This document shows, one piece after another, positions 8,176 to 15,918 of a DNA stretch of 64,000 bases (its first letter is position 1; every line of letters starts with the position of its first letter). The notes under the pieces are model-generated. The model worked only from the letters and a program-made list of their open reading frames with translations. It searched no databases and had not been told where the DNA came from. This DNA comes from JAGVPT01 sp963717445 (lineage in GTDB: Bacteria > Bacteroidota > Ignavibacteria > UBA10030 > UBA8401). The position numbers and the translations under genes were made by a program. The stretch covers positions 2,356,001-2,420,000 of the forward strand of contig OY970334.1 in NCBI GenBank assembly GCA_963717445.1, read 5' to 3'.

Positions 8176-8949
8176 ATGTACTCGTTGAAAAATAAACTTG
8201 TTTTCATTACGGGGGCGAGCAGCGGGATTGGCGCTTCCTGCGCCGAGCAGTTTGCGCGGCAGGGGGCGAAATTGGTGCTGGCTGCGCGCAGAAAAGAGCG
8301 CCTGACCAGCCTCGCAGAAGAGCTGCGAAGAAAGTATTCGGTCGAAGTTCATACCCTCCAACTTGACGTGAGAAAACGGGAAGATGTCAAATCGGCGGTC
8401 AGCACACTCCCGGAGCCGTGGAAGAAAATCTCCGTTCTTGTGAATAATGCCGGACTTGCCAGCGGATTGTCCCCAATTCAAGAAGGGGATGTTGATGATT
8501 GGGAAAAAATGATCGACACGAACATAAAAGGGCTGCTGTATGTTACCCGTGCGGTTGTCCAAGGAATGATCGAACGGGGAGAGGGACATATCATCAATAT
8601 CGGTTCAATTGCCGCGTATCAATTTTATCCGAATGGGAATGTGTACTCTGCAACGAAAGCAGCAGTGAACGCTTTAACGAATACGATGCGTTTAGATTTA
8701 CACGGCACCGGAATTCGTGTCAGTACCATTGACCCGGGATTGGTAGAAACCGAATTCAGCATTGTGCGATTTCATGGCGATAAAGTACGTGCCGATAGAA
8801 CATACGAAGGAATGACTCCCCTCACTCCGGACGAAATTGCCGACGCCGTCCTCTATTGTGCTACACGTCCGCTTCATATTAATATCCAGCAAATTGTTCT
8901 TATGCCGACCGACCAAGCCTCAACAACGATGGTGCACAGGAAAAAGTAA
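8176..8949 (+). CDS. Short-chain dehydrogenase/reductase, YdfG-like
   Basis: Classical SDR of 257 residues. The cofactor motif TGASSGIG is at the N-terminus, NNAG near residue 92, the catalytic serine in NIGSIAAYQFY, and the YxxxK pair in YSATKAAVNALT. RRKERL after the second beta strand suggests NADP preference. The PGLVETEFSIVRFHGD segment resembles YdfG, the 3-hydroxy-acid (serine/malonic semialdehyde) dehydrogenase; substrate is inferred. The ATG at 8176 follows an AGAGGAAG Shine-Dalgarno-like sequence. A rho-independent terminator follows directly. Confidence 0.9.
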   Translation: MYSLKNKLVFITGASSGIGASCAEQFARQGAKLVLAARRKERLTSLAEELRRKYSVEVHTLQLDVRKREDVKSAVSTLPEPWKKISVLVNNAGLASGLSPIQEGDVDDWEKMIDTNIKGLLYVTRAVVQGMIERGEGHIINIGSIAAYQFYPNGNVYSATKAAVNALTNTMRLDLHGTGIRVSTIDPGLVETEFSIVRFHGDKVRADRTYEGMTPLTPDEIADAVLYCATRPLHINIQQIVLMPTDQASTTMVHRKK

Positions 8950-8959
8950 TCGCAGAAAT

Positions 8960-8992
8960 AAAAAGGACGAAAACCTTGGTCCTTTTTGTTTT
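8960..8992 (+). terminator. Rho-independent terminator after the SDR gene
   Basis: AAAAAGGAC (8960-8968) pairs with GTCCTTTTT (8979-8987) around a 10 nt loop and is followed by GTTTTC. It closes the rqcH-to-SDR transcription unit. Confidence 0.75.
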
Positions 8993-9286
8993 CAATCTGC
9001 GATAAAAGCTGCTGCTGAATTAAAAATCCCGGCGTAGAAGACAATAAGAATTCTCCTGCCCATAGAATGAATCACATCCACCCGCTTCTCTTTAATCATG
9101 ATAGTTCGAATAAATTATTTATCCAGCATCAATATTGTAACTTTTTTAACTTCTTGGTTCATATCCAACGTCCAATGTTAACCGTATTTTTGGGATATAA
9201 AGCGACAGCGCAATAACGGTATGACAATTCACGCAGCGATAGATTTATAGGTAAACGAGGATGTGTTCGTTTGGATTCACATTTGA

Positions 9287-9404
9287 GTGCTGGCTCAATT
9301 TGAGAAAAGATTTGTCATGCCCACGAAAGTGGGCATCCATTGTGGAGCATAAGAAGAAATATTTGGATTCCCGCTTTCGCGGGAATGACAAACTGAGCCA
9401 GTAC
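9287..9404. repeat. REPIN-like nested palindromic element
   Basis: Two REP-type hairpins face each other: GTCATGCCCACGAAAGTGGG at 9314-9333 (stem CCCAC/GTGGG) and CCCGCTTTCGCGGG at 9368-9381. Their surroundings are inverted copies of one another (GTCATnCCCnCGAAAGnGGG). Outer arms GTGCTGGCTCA (9287-9297) and TGAGCCAGTAC (9394-9404) also pair. The rest of the 8950-9480 gap holds only the upstream terminator and AT-rich sequence in which I see no gene. The hairpin type GGATTCCCGC...GCGGGAATGAC is common among bacterial REP sequences. Confidence 0.75.
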
Positions 9405-9480
9405 CCACATTTGGTGATATACATCATAAGTCGTATCTTTAGATCACGAGGGGATATTGCTAAGTCCATGATTAAAACGG

Positions 9481-10059
9481 ATGAATAACATTCCAATCAT
9501 TACGCCGCTGTTTATTAGAGAAAAGCTTGTTCATTATCAGCGTCGAATCATCGACAAGAATACGCTTACAAAATCGGCGGTTCTCATCCCAATCGTCAAT
9601 ACCGAAAAAGGGTTGGAATTGCTGTTCACAAAACGGAGTGAAACCGTTGAACATCATAAAGGTCAAATTTCATTTCCAGGTGGCGCAACCGATGAAGCCG
9701 ACCTCTCTCCTGCTGATACGGCATTGAGGGAATCGTTGGAAGAGATAGGGTTGGAGCGCTCGGCTATTTCTATTCTCGGAGTCATGGATGATCTGCAAAC
9801 GCCAACCGGCTTTGTTGTTACTCCGGTCATCGGGTTCATTCAAAAGCTTCCCCCTCTTCGTATTAATCTTGAGGAAGTGGCGCAAGTGATATTTGTTCCT
9901 CTTGTAAGGTTTTTCGACGATGGCCTGCGACATTCTATTATGAAGGAAAGGGATGGAGTAATGGTGGAAGTTTTTTCTTATGAAGTCTGGGAAGAACCGG
10001 TATGGGGGGCGACGGCTTTTTTTGTCAATCAACTTGTCAACGTACTTAAAAATAATTGA
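9481..10059 (+). CDS. Nudix hydrolase, CoA pyrophosphatase type
   Basis: Nudix enzyme of 192 residues. The Nudix box runs from GGATDEADLSPADTALRESL to EEIG and fits Gx5Ex7REUXEExGU. Just upstream, LLFTKRSETVEHHKGQISFPGG carries the UPF0035 signature that marks the CoA diphosphatase (NudL/Nudt7) branch. Expected reaction: cleavage of CoA or acyl-CoA to phosphopantetheine and 3',5'-ADP. It stands alone between a REPIN-like repeat and a downstream hairpin. Confidence 0.88.
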   Translation: MNNIPIITPLFIREKLVHYQRRIIDKNTLTKSAVLIPIVNTEKGLELLFTKRSETVEHHKGQISFPGGATDEADLSPADTALRESLEEIGLERSAISILGVMDDLQTPTGFVVTPVIGFIQKLPPLRINLEEVAQVIFVPLVRFFDDGLRHSIMKERDGVMVEVFSYEVWEEPVWGATAFFVNQLVNVLKNN

Positions 10060-10197
10060 GGTTGCTTTCATAGCCCCCGTGCTTATTACGATTTGTAGTA
10101 CTCTCTCTGTAGGCTTTGAATTTTTAAACGAAGAACACGCCATCTTCATTATATCTGCAGCCATCATTATCTTGCCAAAATTGGCACTGTTAATAAG

Positions 10198-10228
10198 CCA
10201 TCCGATTGCTTTAAGCAATCGGATGGCT
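10198..10228. terminator. Perfect 13 bp hairpin after the Nudix gene
   Basis: GCCATCCGATTGC, loop TTTAA, then its exact complement. The stem is strong but no T-run follows on either side, so it may act as a weak bidirectional terminator or an mRNA 3'-end stabiliser. Confidence 0.45.
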
Positions 10229-10346
10229 CGAAACTGACCCACCACCTCTCCAAGCATTCATTGATTTTGAGAGGATTTTTCGTTAATTTACAAAGATGTA
10301 GAAGAACGGTTTGAATAATTCTTGTTATTGATAGGAGAATCGCAAT

Positions 10347-12356
10347 ATGAGTTATCGTTTTCAGCTATGGTTACTTTCGACCGGGCTCGCCTTCGTCTTT
10401 CTGTTCGGCGGTTGTGCTTCGCAGCAAAGCGCAGTGGTAGCGACAATCGGGGATGACAAAATTACGCTTGATGAATTCAATGCGATGTATGCAAAAAATA
10501 ATATCGGGAAAGATACCTCTAAGGCGGCAATCGCCGCAGACCGCGAATCATACCTGGATCTGTATGTAAAATTCAAATTAAAATTAAAAGATGCATATGC
10601 CCAGGGTTACCAAAACGATCCGGCCATTCAAGCTGAAGTCCAAGACTATAGACGGAGTCTTGACGTTTCGTCGTTGATCGAACATGACATTACCGAGCCG
10701 GCACTACATCGGATGTACGAAAACAAACTTGTTAACGTCCGTCCCAGGCATATTCTTCTGCAAATGTCTCCTAATGCAACTCCGGCGGAGACGTTAAAAA
10801 CATACTTAAAGGCAATGAAAATTATCGACTCCTTGAAAGCGGGGCGGTCTTTCGAGGAACTTGCTTTAAATAATTCTCAAGATCCGTCGGTTAAATCTAA
10901 TAAAGGTGACCTGTACTATTTTCCCTCCGGATCGGCTGTGCCGGGATTTGAAGATGCAATTTTCTCCGCAAAGCCCGGAACAGTGATACCCTATCCCGTT
11001 CGGACACAATTTGGTTACCATATTGTTGAAGTTACAGCACGGGAACCGAACCCGGGCTCTGTCCGGGTCAGTCATATCTTCAAGCGACTCACGCCGCTGT
11101 CGACCTCGCAGGACTCCGCGAAAGCAATGAAAATAATGGAAACAGTCATAGATTCGCTGAAGCATGGTGGAAAATTCGCAGACCTCGCCAGGGCATTCTC
11201 GGATGATAGAACTCGAGAACATGGCGGAGATCTTGGATTTATCGATAGTAAAAGAACCGTTAGGGAATTTGATAGTGCCGCATTTAGCCTGAAGGTTGGC
11301 GAAGTTTCCGGAATCGTGAAATCACAATTTGGGCTCCATCTGATTTTGGTAACGGATAAAAAGCCGGTCCCTCCATTTGCAAACATAGAACAGGACCTCA
11401 GAAAATTTTTCCAGCAGCATCGTTTCCAAGCCGAATATGATCGTTATGCAAACGGGTTGAAGAAGGAGTATAATTTTACCTGGTCTCCAGAAGGAGTATC
11501 CGTTTGGCATTCATCGCTTGATACCACGAAGACGACCAGCAACGAAAACTGGGACAGTTCGTTCAGCGAGGCAACGCGTGCAAAAGAATTGTTTACCTTC
11601 GCCGGTCAAACGATAACTATCGACTCGGTCATTCATCTTGCTAAAGCAGAGAAGGAGCTTCAGGGACTGCCGTTTTCCCGCCCAGCGACCTCGGACAAAA
11701 TTTTCGATAAAATATCGAATAACCTTGTTATAGAATACAAAGCGCAAAGCGTGGAATCGGAAATTCCCGATTTTGAAAAAACGATAAAGGAGTATGAAGA
11801 GGGAAGCATGCTGTTTAAAGCGGAGCAGAACGAGGTATGGAATAAACTATCCGATAACGATTCGGCAATGCACGTGTACTTTGACGCGAATCGCTTAAAA
11901 TTTACATGGCCGGACAGGGTTAATCTTCGCGAGATCTTTGTTCCGACAGACAGCGTATCAAAGATCGTGACGTTTCTTTTGAACAAGCAAAAGCTGCCGT
12001 TCGACTCTGTCGCCGCTCAATTTAACACGAGGCAGTCAACTAAACAAAAGAACGGAGAATGGGGATTAATGCCGGTAACAACCAGTGCGCTGACAAAGCG
12101 GGCTTGGACTATGGATGTGGGAGAGGTATCGGATTTTTTTCCGTACGAAAACGGATTTTCAACGATTAAGGTTCTCGAAAAAGTTCCTGCATGCGATAAA
12201 ACATTTACTGAGGCCGGCTCAGAGCTTTCAAGCGCCTATCAAGAATTCGAATCGAACCGTTTAGAGAATGACTGGTATCAATCACTGCTGAAAAAGTATC
12301 CAGTACATGTGTTCAAAGAGGTGCTCACGAACTCACCGGAGCAAACGTCAAAGTAA
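10347..12356 (+). CDS. Lipoprotein parvulin-type peptidyl-prolyl isomerase
   Basis: Protein of 669 residues. The signal peptide ends in lipobox LFGGC (Cys about residue 24), so it is predicted to be lipid-anchored in the periplasm. A SurA/PrsA-like chaperone region covers about 30-125. Two parvulin domains follow, the first from VRPRHILLQM to FGYHIVEV and the second from VRVSHIFKRL to FGLHLILV, each with the GDL(Y/G) and EF/FE-A-FSLK landmarks. The C-terminal 290 residues look like a degenerate chaperone region, with a third parvulin-like end (MDVGEVSDFFPYENGFSTIKVLE). Expected role: folding of outer-membrane or secreted proteins. The TAA stop overlaps the likely start of the next gene. Confidence 0.88.
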   Translation: MSYRFQLWLLSTGLAFVFLFGGCASQQSAVVATIGDDKITLDEFNAMYAKNNIGKDTSKAAIAADRESYLDLYVKFKLKLKDAYAQGYQNDPAIQAEVQDYRRSLDVSSLIEHDITEPALHRMYENKLVNVRPRHILLQMSPNATPAETLKTYLKAMKIIDSLKAGRSFEELALNNSQDPSVKSNKGDLYYFPSGSAVPGFEDAIFSAKPGTVIPYPVRTQFGYHIVEVTAREPNPGSVRVSHIFKRLTPLSTSQDSAKAMKIMETVIDSLKHGGKFADLARAFSDDRTREHGGDLGFIDSKRTVREFDSAAFSLKVGEVSGIVKSQFGLHLILVTDKKPVPPFANIEQDLRKFFQQHRFQAEYDRYANGLKKEYNFTWSPEGVSVWHSSLDTTKTTSNENWDSSFSEATRAKELFTFAGQTITIDSVIHLAKAEKELQGLPFSRPATSDKIFDKISNNLVIEYKAQSVESEIPDFEKTIKEYEEGSMLFKAEQNEVWNKLSDNDSAMHVYFDANRLKFTWPDRVNLREIFVPTDSVSKIVTFLLNKQKLPFDSVAAQFNTRQSTKQKNGEWGLMPVTTSALTKRAWTMDVGEVSDFFPYENGFSTIKVLEKVPACDKTFTEAGSELSSAYQEFESNRLENDWYQSLLKKYPVHVFKEVLTNSPEQTSK

Positions 12357-12409
12357 TAACGTCTATACTAAGACGGGCATTTCTTGCGCTCATCATCGGA
12401 AGCAGCGTT

Positions 12410-13240
12410 GTGCTTTTTTCGTGCACACACCAGCACGAGCGGACGCAGGACGTTGCTCGAGTCGATGATCAAACCTTGACACCGGAAATGGTCTATCGGC
12501 AGCTCGATACGAGCAATGGCATTTCTGAGATGCAGGTGCGGATGTTCGCCCGGCAATGGGTAAATTCTGAATTGCTCTATCAGGAAGCAAAAAGGCAGGG
12601 GCTCGATCATTCTGAGGCAGTGCTCGACAATCTCGAAAATGCTAAACGTCAGCTTGCGATTAACGCCCTGCTCGATAAAGAAGTATTTAACGACGCACCG
12701 CAGTCTATTTCCAAAGAAGAAATTAGGGCATATTTTAAGAATCATCTCGAAGAGTTTGCCCTACAGGATGACATCGTACAGATTTCATTGGCGGTTTTTT
12801 CCGAACGCGAACCGGCGGCAGCGTTTCGCGAAGCAGCTCTTCAAGGCGGTGGCTGGAATGCAGCCATTGCCGAAGCCCAGAATGTCAAAAATGGTCAATC
12901 ATCGATAATCACCAAAACCGATTCAGCGTTTTATACACAATCAACATTATTCCCGGCCAAACTCTGGAAAGTTTCTTCGGCTCTCGGTGCGGGAGAGGTT
13001 TCATTTCCGGTAAAAACAAGCGAAGGGTACTTTGTCATTTTACTGCTTGGAAGTTACCAGCGCGGGTCAACTCCTCCCCTTGAATATGTTGAAGATGCCA
13101 TTCGAGGAAGACTCTTAATGCAGCATCGCCAAGAGCGTTTTACGGAATATTTGGAAACCATGAGGAAAAAGCATACTGTGCAAATAAACCTTTCCGGCAT
13201 TCCGGCTGATCGCGATACTCTTCAGCCGCCGGGCGAGTAA
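12410..13240 (+). CDS. SurA-like periplasmic foldase lipoprotein with non-canonical start
   Basis: A parvulin-family protein with a SurA N-terminal-like helical part (MVYRQLDT...LLYQEAKRQGLDHSEAVLDN) and a weakly conserved isomerase-like end (GAGEVSFPVKTSEGYFVILLLG). The start given is the first standard start codon, GTG at 12410, but this cuts a signal peptide. Reading upstream in frame gives ILRRAFLALIIGSSVVLFSC, a textbook lipoprotein signal, back to an ATA at 12356-12358 that overlaps the previous stop (TAATA where TAATG is usual). The natural product is therefore likely about 294 residues from 12356. It is the middle gene of the parvulin cluster. Confidence 0.82.
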   Translation: MLFSCTHQHERTQDVARVDDQTLTPEMVYRQLDTSNGISEMQVRMFARQWVNSELLYQEAKRQGLDHSEAVLDNLENAKRQLAINALLDKEVFNDAPQSISKEEIRAYFKNHLEEFALQDDIVQISLAVFSEREPAAAFREAALQGGGWNAAIAEAQNVKNGQSSIITKTDSAFYTQSTLFPAKLWKVSSALGAGEVSFPVKTSEGYFVILLLGSYQRGSTPPLEYVEDAIRGRLLMQHRQERFTEYLETMRKKHTVQINLSGIPADRDTLQPPGE

Positions 13241-13262
13241 AAGAGAGGCCATTGTAAAGCAA

Positions 13263-14555
13263 ATGAACGGGATAAAACTAAGAACGAAGCATTGGATAAA
13301 GCTTCTAGCAATGATGCTGGTGTTATGCGGCCCTCTACACAGTCAAACGGTGCTTGATCGCATCGTAGCCGTCGTTGGGAAGGAGATCATTACACTGTCC
13401 GATTTGAATTTAACCATTCAATCAATGGCCATGCAAAATAAGCTCGACCCCGATTCTCCGGAATTGCGGGCTCGAGTCCTCGACGGCATGATCAACGAGA
13501 AATTAATTCTCGCGCAGGCGATTGAGGACAGCGTAGAGGTGACGAATGATGAAGTAACCGACAGACTTGACCGTCAAATAAAAATGCTCGTGCAACAGGC
13601 GGGCTCCGAGCAGCGGCTGGAAGAATTATACAACATGCCGATCAGCAGGATGAAGAGAGATTTCCGTGACTTGATTCGTAATCAACTGCTGGTAGAAAAA
13701 ATCAGACAAACGCGGCAATCGTCTATTACGGTGACCCGCCGTGACGTAGAAGAATTTTTTGATGCGCACAAGGACAGCCTTCCGACTATTCCGAAAGAAT
13801 ACGAGCTGAGCCATATCTTTATCAAACCTAAACCGGATACCACGGTGATTCAAGCGGTGTATAAGAAGGCACTTGCTATTCTTGACAGCATTAAATCCGG
13901 CGGGGACTTTGCCGACTTTGCAAAGCGCTACTCGTCCGACCCGGGTTCCGCCCGCGGAGGCGGCGACCTGGGCTGGTTCCGGCGCGGAGTGTTCGAAAAA
14001 GAGTTTGAAGAAGCCGCGTTTTCATTGAAGGACAGTGAAATTTCTCAGCCCGTGAGAACGTCGTACGGCTATCACATTATTCAATTGCTGGAGCGTCGTG
14101 GGGAATCGGTCCACACCCGGCATATTCTCTTCGCCATTCAGCAATCCACGGCGGACGACGATTCTACCATCGCGGAATTAAACCGGCTTCGTGGCCGTGC
14201 CCTGGCGGGGGAAAGCTTTGCAGCATTGGCTACCAAGTATTCCGAGGACTCTGAATCCAAAGATGTCGGCGGCGACCTGGGGAAAATCGGAGTCGACCAG
14301 ATCGAACCGGCCTTCATGGATGTCTTAAAAACCTTGAAGGAGGGAGAAATAAGCGCCCCGGTAAAAGTCCCGCTCGGATCTTCGTACGGATACCACATTG
14401 TGTGGGTTCGCTCCATAACGCCCGAGCATACCATGAACCTGAGCCAAGACTACCGCAGGCTTGAGCAGCTCACGCTCCAATTTAAAACAGATCAGGATTT
14501 TCAGCAATGGGTGGAGGAAATGAGAAAAAATATTTTTTGGGAGAAGAAAATATAG
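13263..14555 (+). CDS. surA: SurA-type periplasmic chaperone/peptidyl-prolyl isomerase
   Basis: Protein of 430 residues with an Sec signal peptide (hydrophobic LLAMMLVLCGPL, cleavage near LHSQ). The SurA N-domain starts with TVLDRIVAVVGKEIITLSDL. Two parvulin domains follow: KEYELSHIFIKPK to YGYHIIQLLE, and VHTRHILFAI to YGYHIVWVRS. The C-terminal helix contributes to the chaperone core, as in E. coli SurA. Expected role: escorting outer-membrane proteins to the Bam complex. It is the last of three linked foldase genes. Confidence 0.92.
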   Translation: MNGIKLRTKHWIKLLAMMLVLCGPLHSQTVLDRIVAVVGKEIITLSDLNLTIQSMAMQNKLDPDSPELRARVLDGMINEKLILAQAIEDSVEVTNDEVTDRLDRQIKMLVQQAGSEQRLEELYNMPISRMKRDFRDLIRNQLLVEKIRQTRQSSITVTRRDVEEFFDAHKDSLPTIPKEYELSHIFIKPKPDTTVIQAVYKKALAILDSIKSGGDFADFAKRYSSDPGSARGGGDLGWFRRGVFEKEFEEAAFSLKDSEISQPVRTSYGYHIIQLLERRGESVHTRHILFAIQQSTADDDSTIAELNRLRGRALAGESFAALATKYSEDSESKDVGGDLGKIGVDQIEPAFMDVLKTLKEGEISAPVKVPLGSSYGYHIVWVRSITPEHTMNLSQDYRRLEQLTLQFKTDQDFQQWVEEMRKNIFWEKKI

Positions 14556-14561
14556 GCGGGG

Positions 14562-14590
14562 AAGCCTTTCTTGCGGCTGAAGAGGCTTTT
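14562..14590 (+). terminator. Possible terminator after surA
   Basis: AAGCCT (14562-14567) pairs with AGGCTT (14583-14588), followed by TT. The stem is short and the region overlaps the proposed rpsT -35 box, so the call is tentative. Confidence 0.35.
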
Positions 14591-14599
14591 ACGTATATT
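14571..14599 (+). promoter_or_regulatory. Candidate promoter of rpsT
   Basis: TTGCGG (14571-14576), a 17 bp spacer, then TATATT (14594-14599), 44 bp before the rpsT start. The -10 matches TATAAT at five of six positions. Confidence 0.4.
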
Positions 14600-14642
14600 C
14601 TATCACGGCCCTATACACCATTAAGGATAACAAAAGAAAAAC

Positions 14643-14897
14643 ATGGCACAACACAAATCGGCAATCAAACGAATTCGTTCTTCGGCACACAGGAAGAAAA
14701 ATAATACAGCGCAAGAATCCGCAATGAAAACGGTGATTAAAAAAGTTCGGCAGGAAAAGGACAAAACTAAAGCGGAAGTTGCTCTCAAAGAAGCCGTTTC
14801 TCTCCTCGACAGGCTGGCCCAGAAGAGAGTTATTCATCCCAACAAAGCCTCAAATCAAAAATCTAAACTCACCAAATTGGTGAATGCTATAAAATAG
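14643..14897 (+). CDS. rpsT: 30S ribosomal protein S20
   Basis: Basic helical protein of 84 residues that binds 16S rRNA. MAQHKSAIKRIRSSAHRKKNN at the N-terminus and LLDRLAQKRVIHPNKASNQKSKL at the C-terminus are the family signatures. It is a monocistronic gene between surA and a convergent TPR gene, with a short palindrome (TGCTATAAAATAGCA) at its stop. Confidence 0.97.
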   Translation: MAQHKSAIKRIRSSAHRKKNNTAQESAMKTVIKKVRQEKDKTKAEVALKEAVSLLDRLAQKRVIHPNKASNQKSKLTKLVNAIK

Positions 14898-14906
14898 CAC
14901 CCCCCG

Positions 14907-15227
14907 TTATCCCCCTTCGTTCAACTTCGCCTGCAATTCGGTTATTCGTTTCTCAAAACGTTCCCGTTCCTCCGGTTTTGAGAAAATCAGAATTTCGTAC
15001 GCTTGAATTGCAGCGCCGTATTCTCCCTGCGAAGCGTAAATTTCAGCAAGTGTCGGTGTAATGACGATCGAGTCGAGCGGTGCAGTCTCCTCCGGAGAAG
15101 CACTCGGTTCGGCTTCTTGCGGGACAATGCGTTCTGCGTTTTCAAGTTGCGATGCGAGAGAATCCAACCCAGCCGCCTCCGGCGTAGCTGGCGTTGAGGC
15201 CTGGCCTAAATATTCATCCAACGACAT
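14907..15227 (-). pseudogene. C-terminal part of a frameshifted TPR protein
   Basis: This frame encodes a TPR pair ending in TPTLAEIYASQGEYGAAIQAYEIL and a terminal EKRITELQAKLNEGG helix, the usual end of the FCB-group TPR proteins whose N-terminal half is at 15235-15849. The frame is +1 relative to that half. It is open upstream to 15317, and an ATG at 15225-15227 (MSLDEYLGQ) lies 8 bp after the stop of the first half. It could therefore be a separately translated small protein, the end of a split gene, or an artefact of one missing base. Confidence 0.6.
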
Positions 15228-15234
15228 GAGCTTT

Positions 15235-15849
15235 TCAACTCCGGTATCTCTCAGAGTGCTGTTGAACATATTCGTCGACGCCGGGAAGCTGCGCCGTTTC
15301 AATAGGCGGCGTTTCAACGAGGTTGGGTTCTTTTTGCTCAGCAGATTCCTGCATTACGTCTTCCGGTGCAGACGCTGCAGAGAAGTTTTCGGCGCTTTGG
15401 GAGGGTTCTTCCATGTTTTGTGTCGGGAATGTCTCTTCTTGAACGGGAACTTCCGCGACGGGCGATTCCAAAGAGAGCTGCGTTTCAACCGCAGGTAAAA
15501 GCACTTCGACCGATTCACTCTCCGTTGTCAGAGATGGCTCGTCGGAAGCGGGAGGGATTTCGTCTAAAAATTTGCGCGCGAGCTGATTAAAAGGGGCCAG
15601 GTGCAACGCCTGTGCAAATGCAAGACGGGCCTTTGAATTTTCGTTCAGTGCAAGGTAACATCTCCCGAGAACAACATACCCTGTAGCGTAGGATGAAAAT
15701 GTTTGGACCCCCGCCTCGCACAGCTTCAATGCTTCTGAGGATTGGTCTTTGGAGAGATAGAGATCCGCCAGGCGGGCAAAAAGTGGAGAGTGCGGATTGT
15801 CTGAAAGTTTTTGAGAAAGAAAATCTATGTCGAATTCGGATAAATCCAT
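15235..15849 (-). CDS. TPR repeat protein, N-terminal part of a probable split gene
   Basis: 204 residues. Three TPR-like helical pairs lie at about residues 5-105 (NPHSPLFARLADLYLSKDQSSEALKLCEAG and the following repeats), followed by an acidic, Pro/Glu/Ser-rich linker without structure. Reading ends at TGA (15235-15237), right after LPGVDEYVQQH. Homology-like TPR sequence resumes in the +1 frame (14907-15227). No signal peptide. Its function is not recognisable beyond a protein-interaction scaffold. Confidence 0.75.
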   Translation of the reverse strand: MDLSEFDIDFLSQKLSDNPHSPLFARLADLYLSKDQSSEALKLCEAGVQTFSSYATGYVVLGRCYLALNENSKARLAFAQALHLAPFNQLARKFLDEIPPASDEPSLTTESESVEVLLPAVETQLSLESPVAEVPVQEETFPTQNMEEPSQSAENFSAASAPEDVMQESAEQKEPNLVETPPIETAQLPGVDEYVQQHSERYRS

Positions 15850-15863
15850 AGGTTTGGCAAAAG

Positions 15864-15896
15864 TAAAAAAGCCGGCGTCACGGCGCCGGCTTTATA
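15864..15896 (-). terminator. Strong terminator after the GT2 gene
   Basis: AAAGCCGGCG (15868-15877) pairs with CGCCGGCTTT (15884-15893); read on the minus strand the stem is followed by a T-run. It lies between the end of the glycosyltransferase gene and the start of the TPR gene. Confidence 0.8.
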
Positions 15897-15918
15897 ATAA
15901 GTGAAGAACAGGTCAAAA

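Noticed and set aside
8950..9480. tRNA or small RNA gene in the largest gap of the left half
   Set aside because: No cloverleaf or CCA-type end was found; the gap holds a terminator and a REPIN-like repeat.
9980..10237. 85-codon hydrophobic frame after the Nudix gene
   Set aside because: It begins inside the Nudix gene in another frame, has no Shine-Dalgarno and runs into the downstream hairpin.
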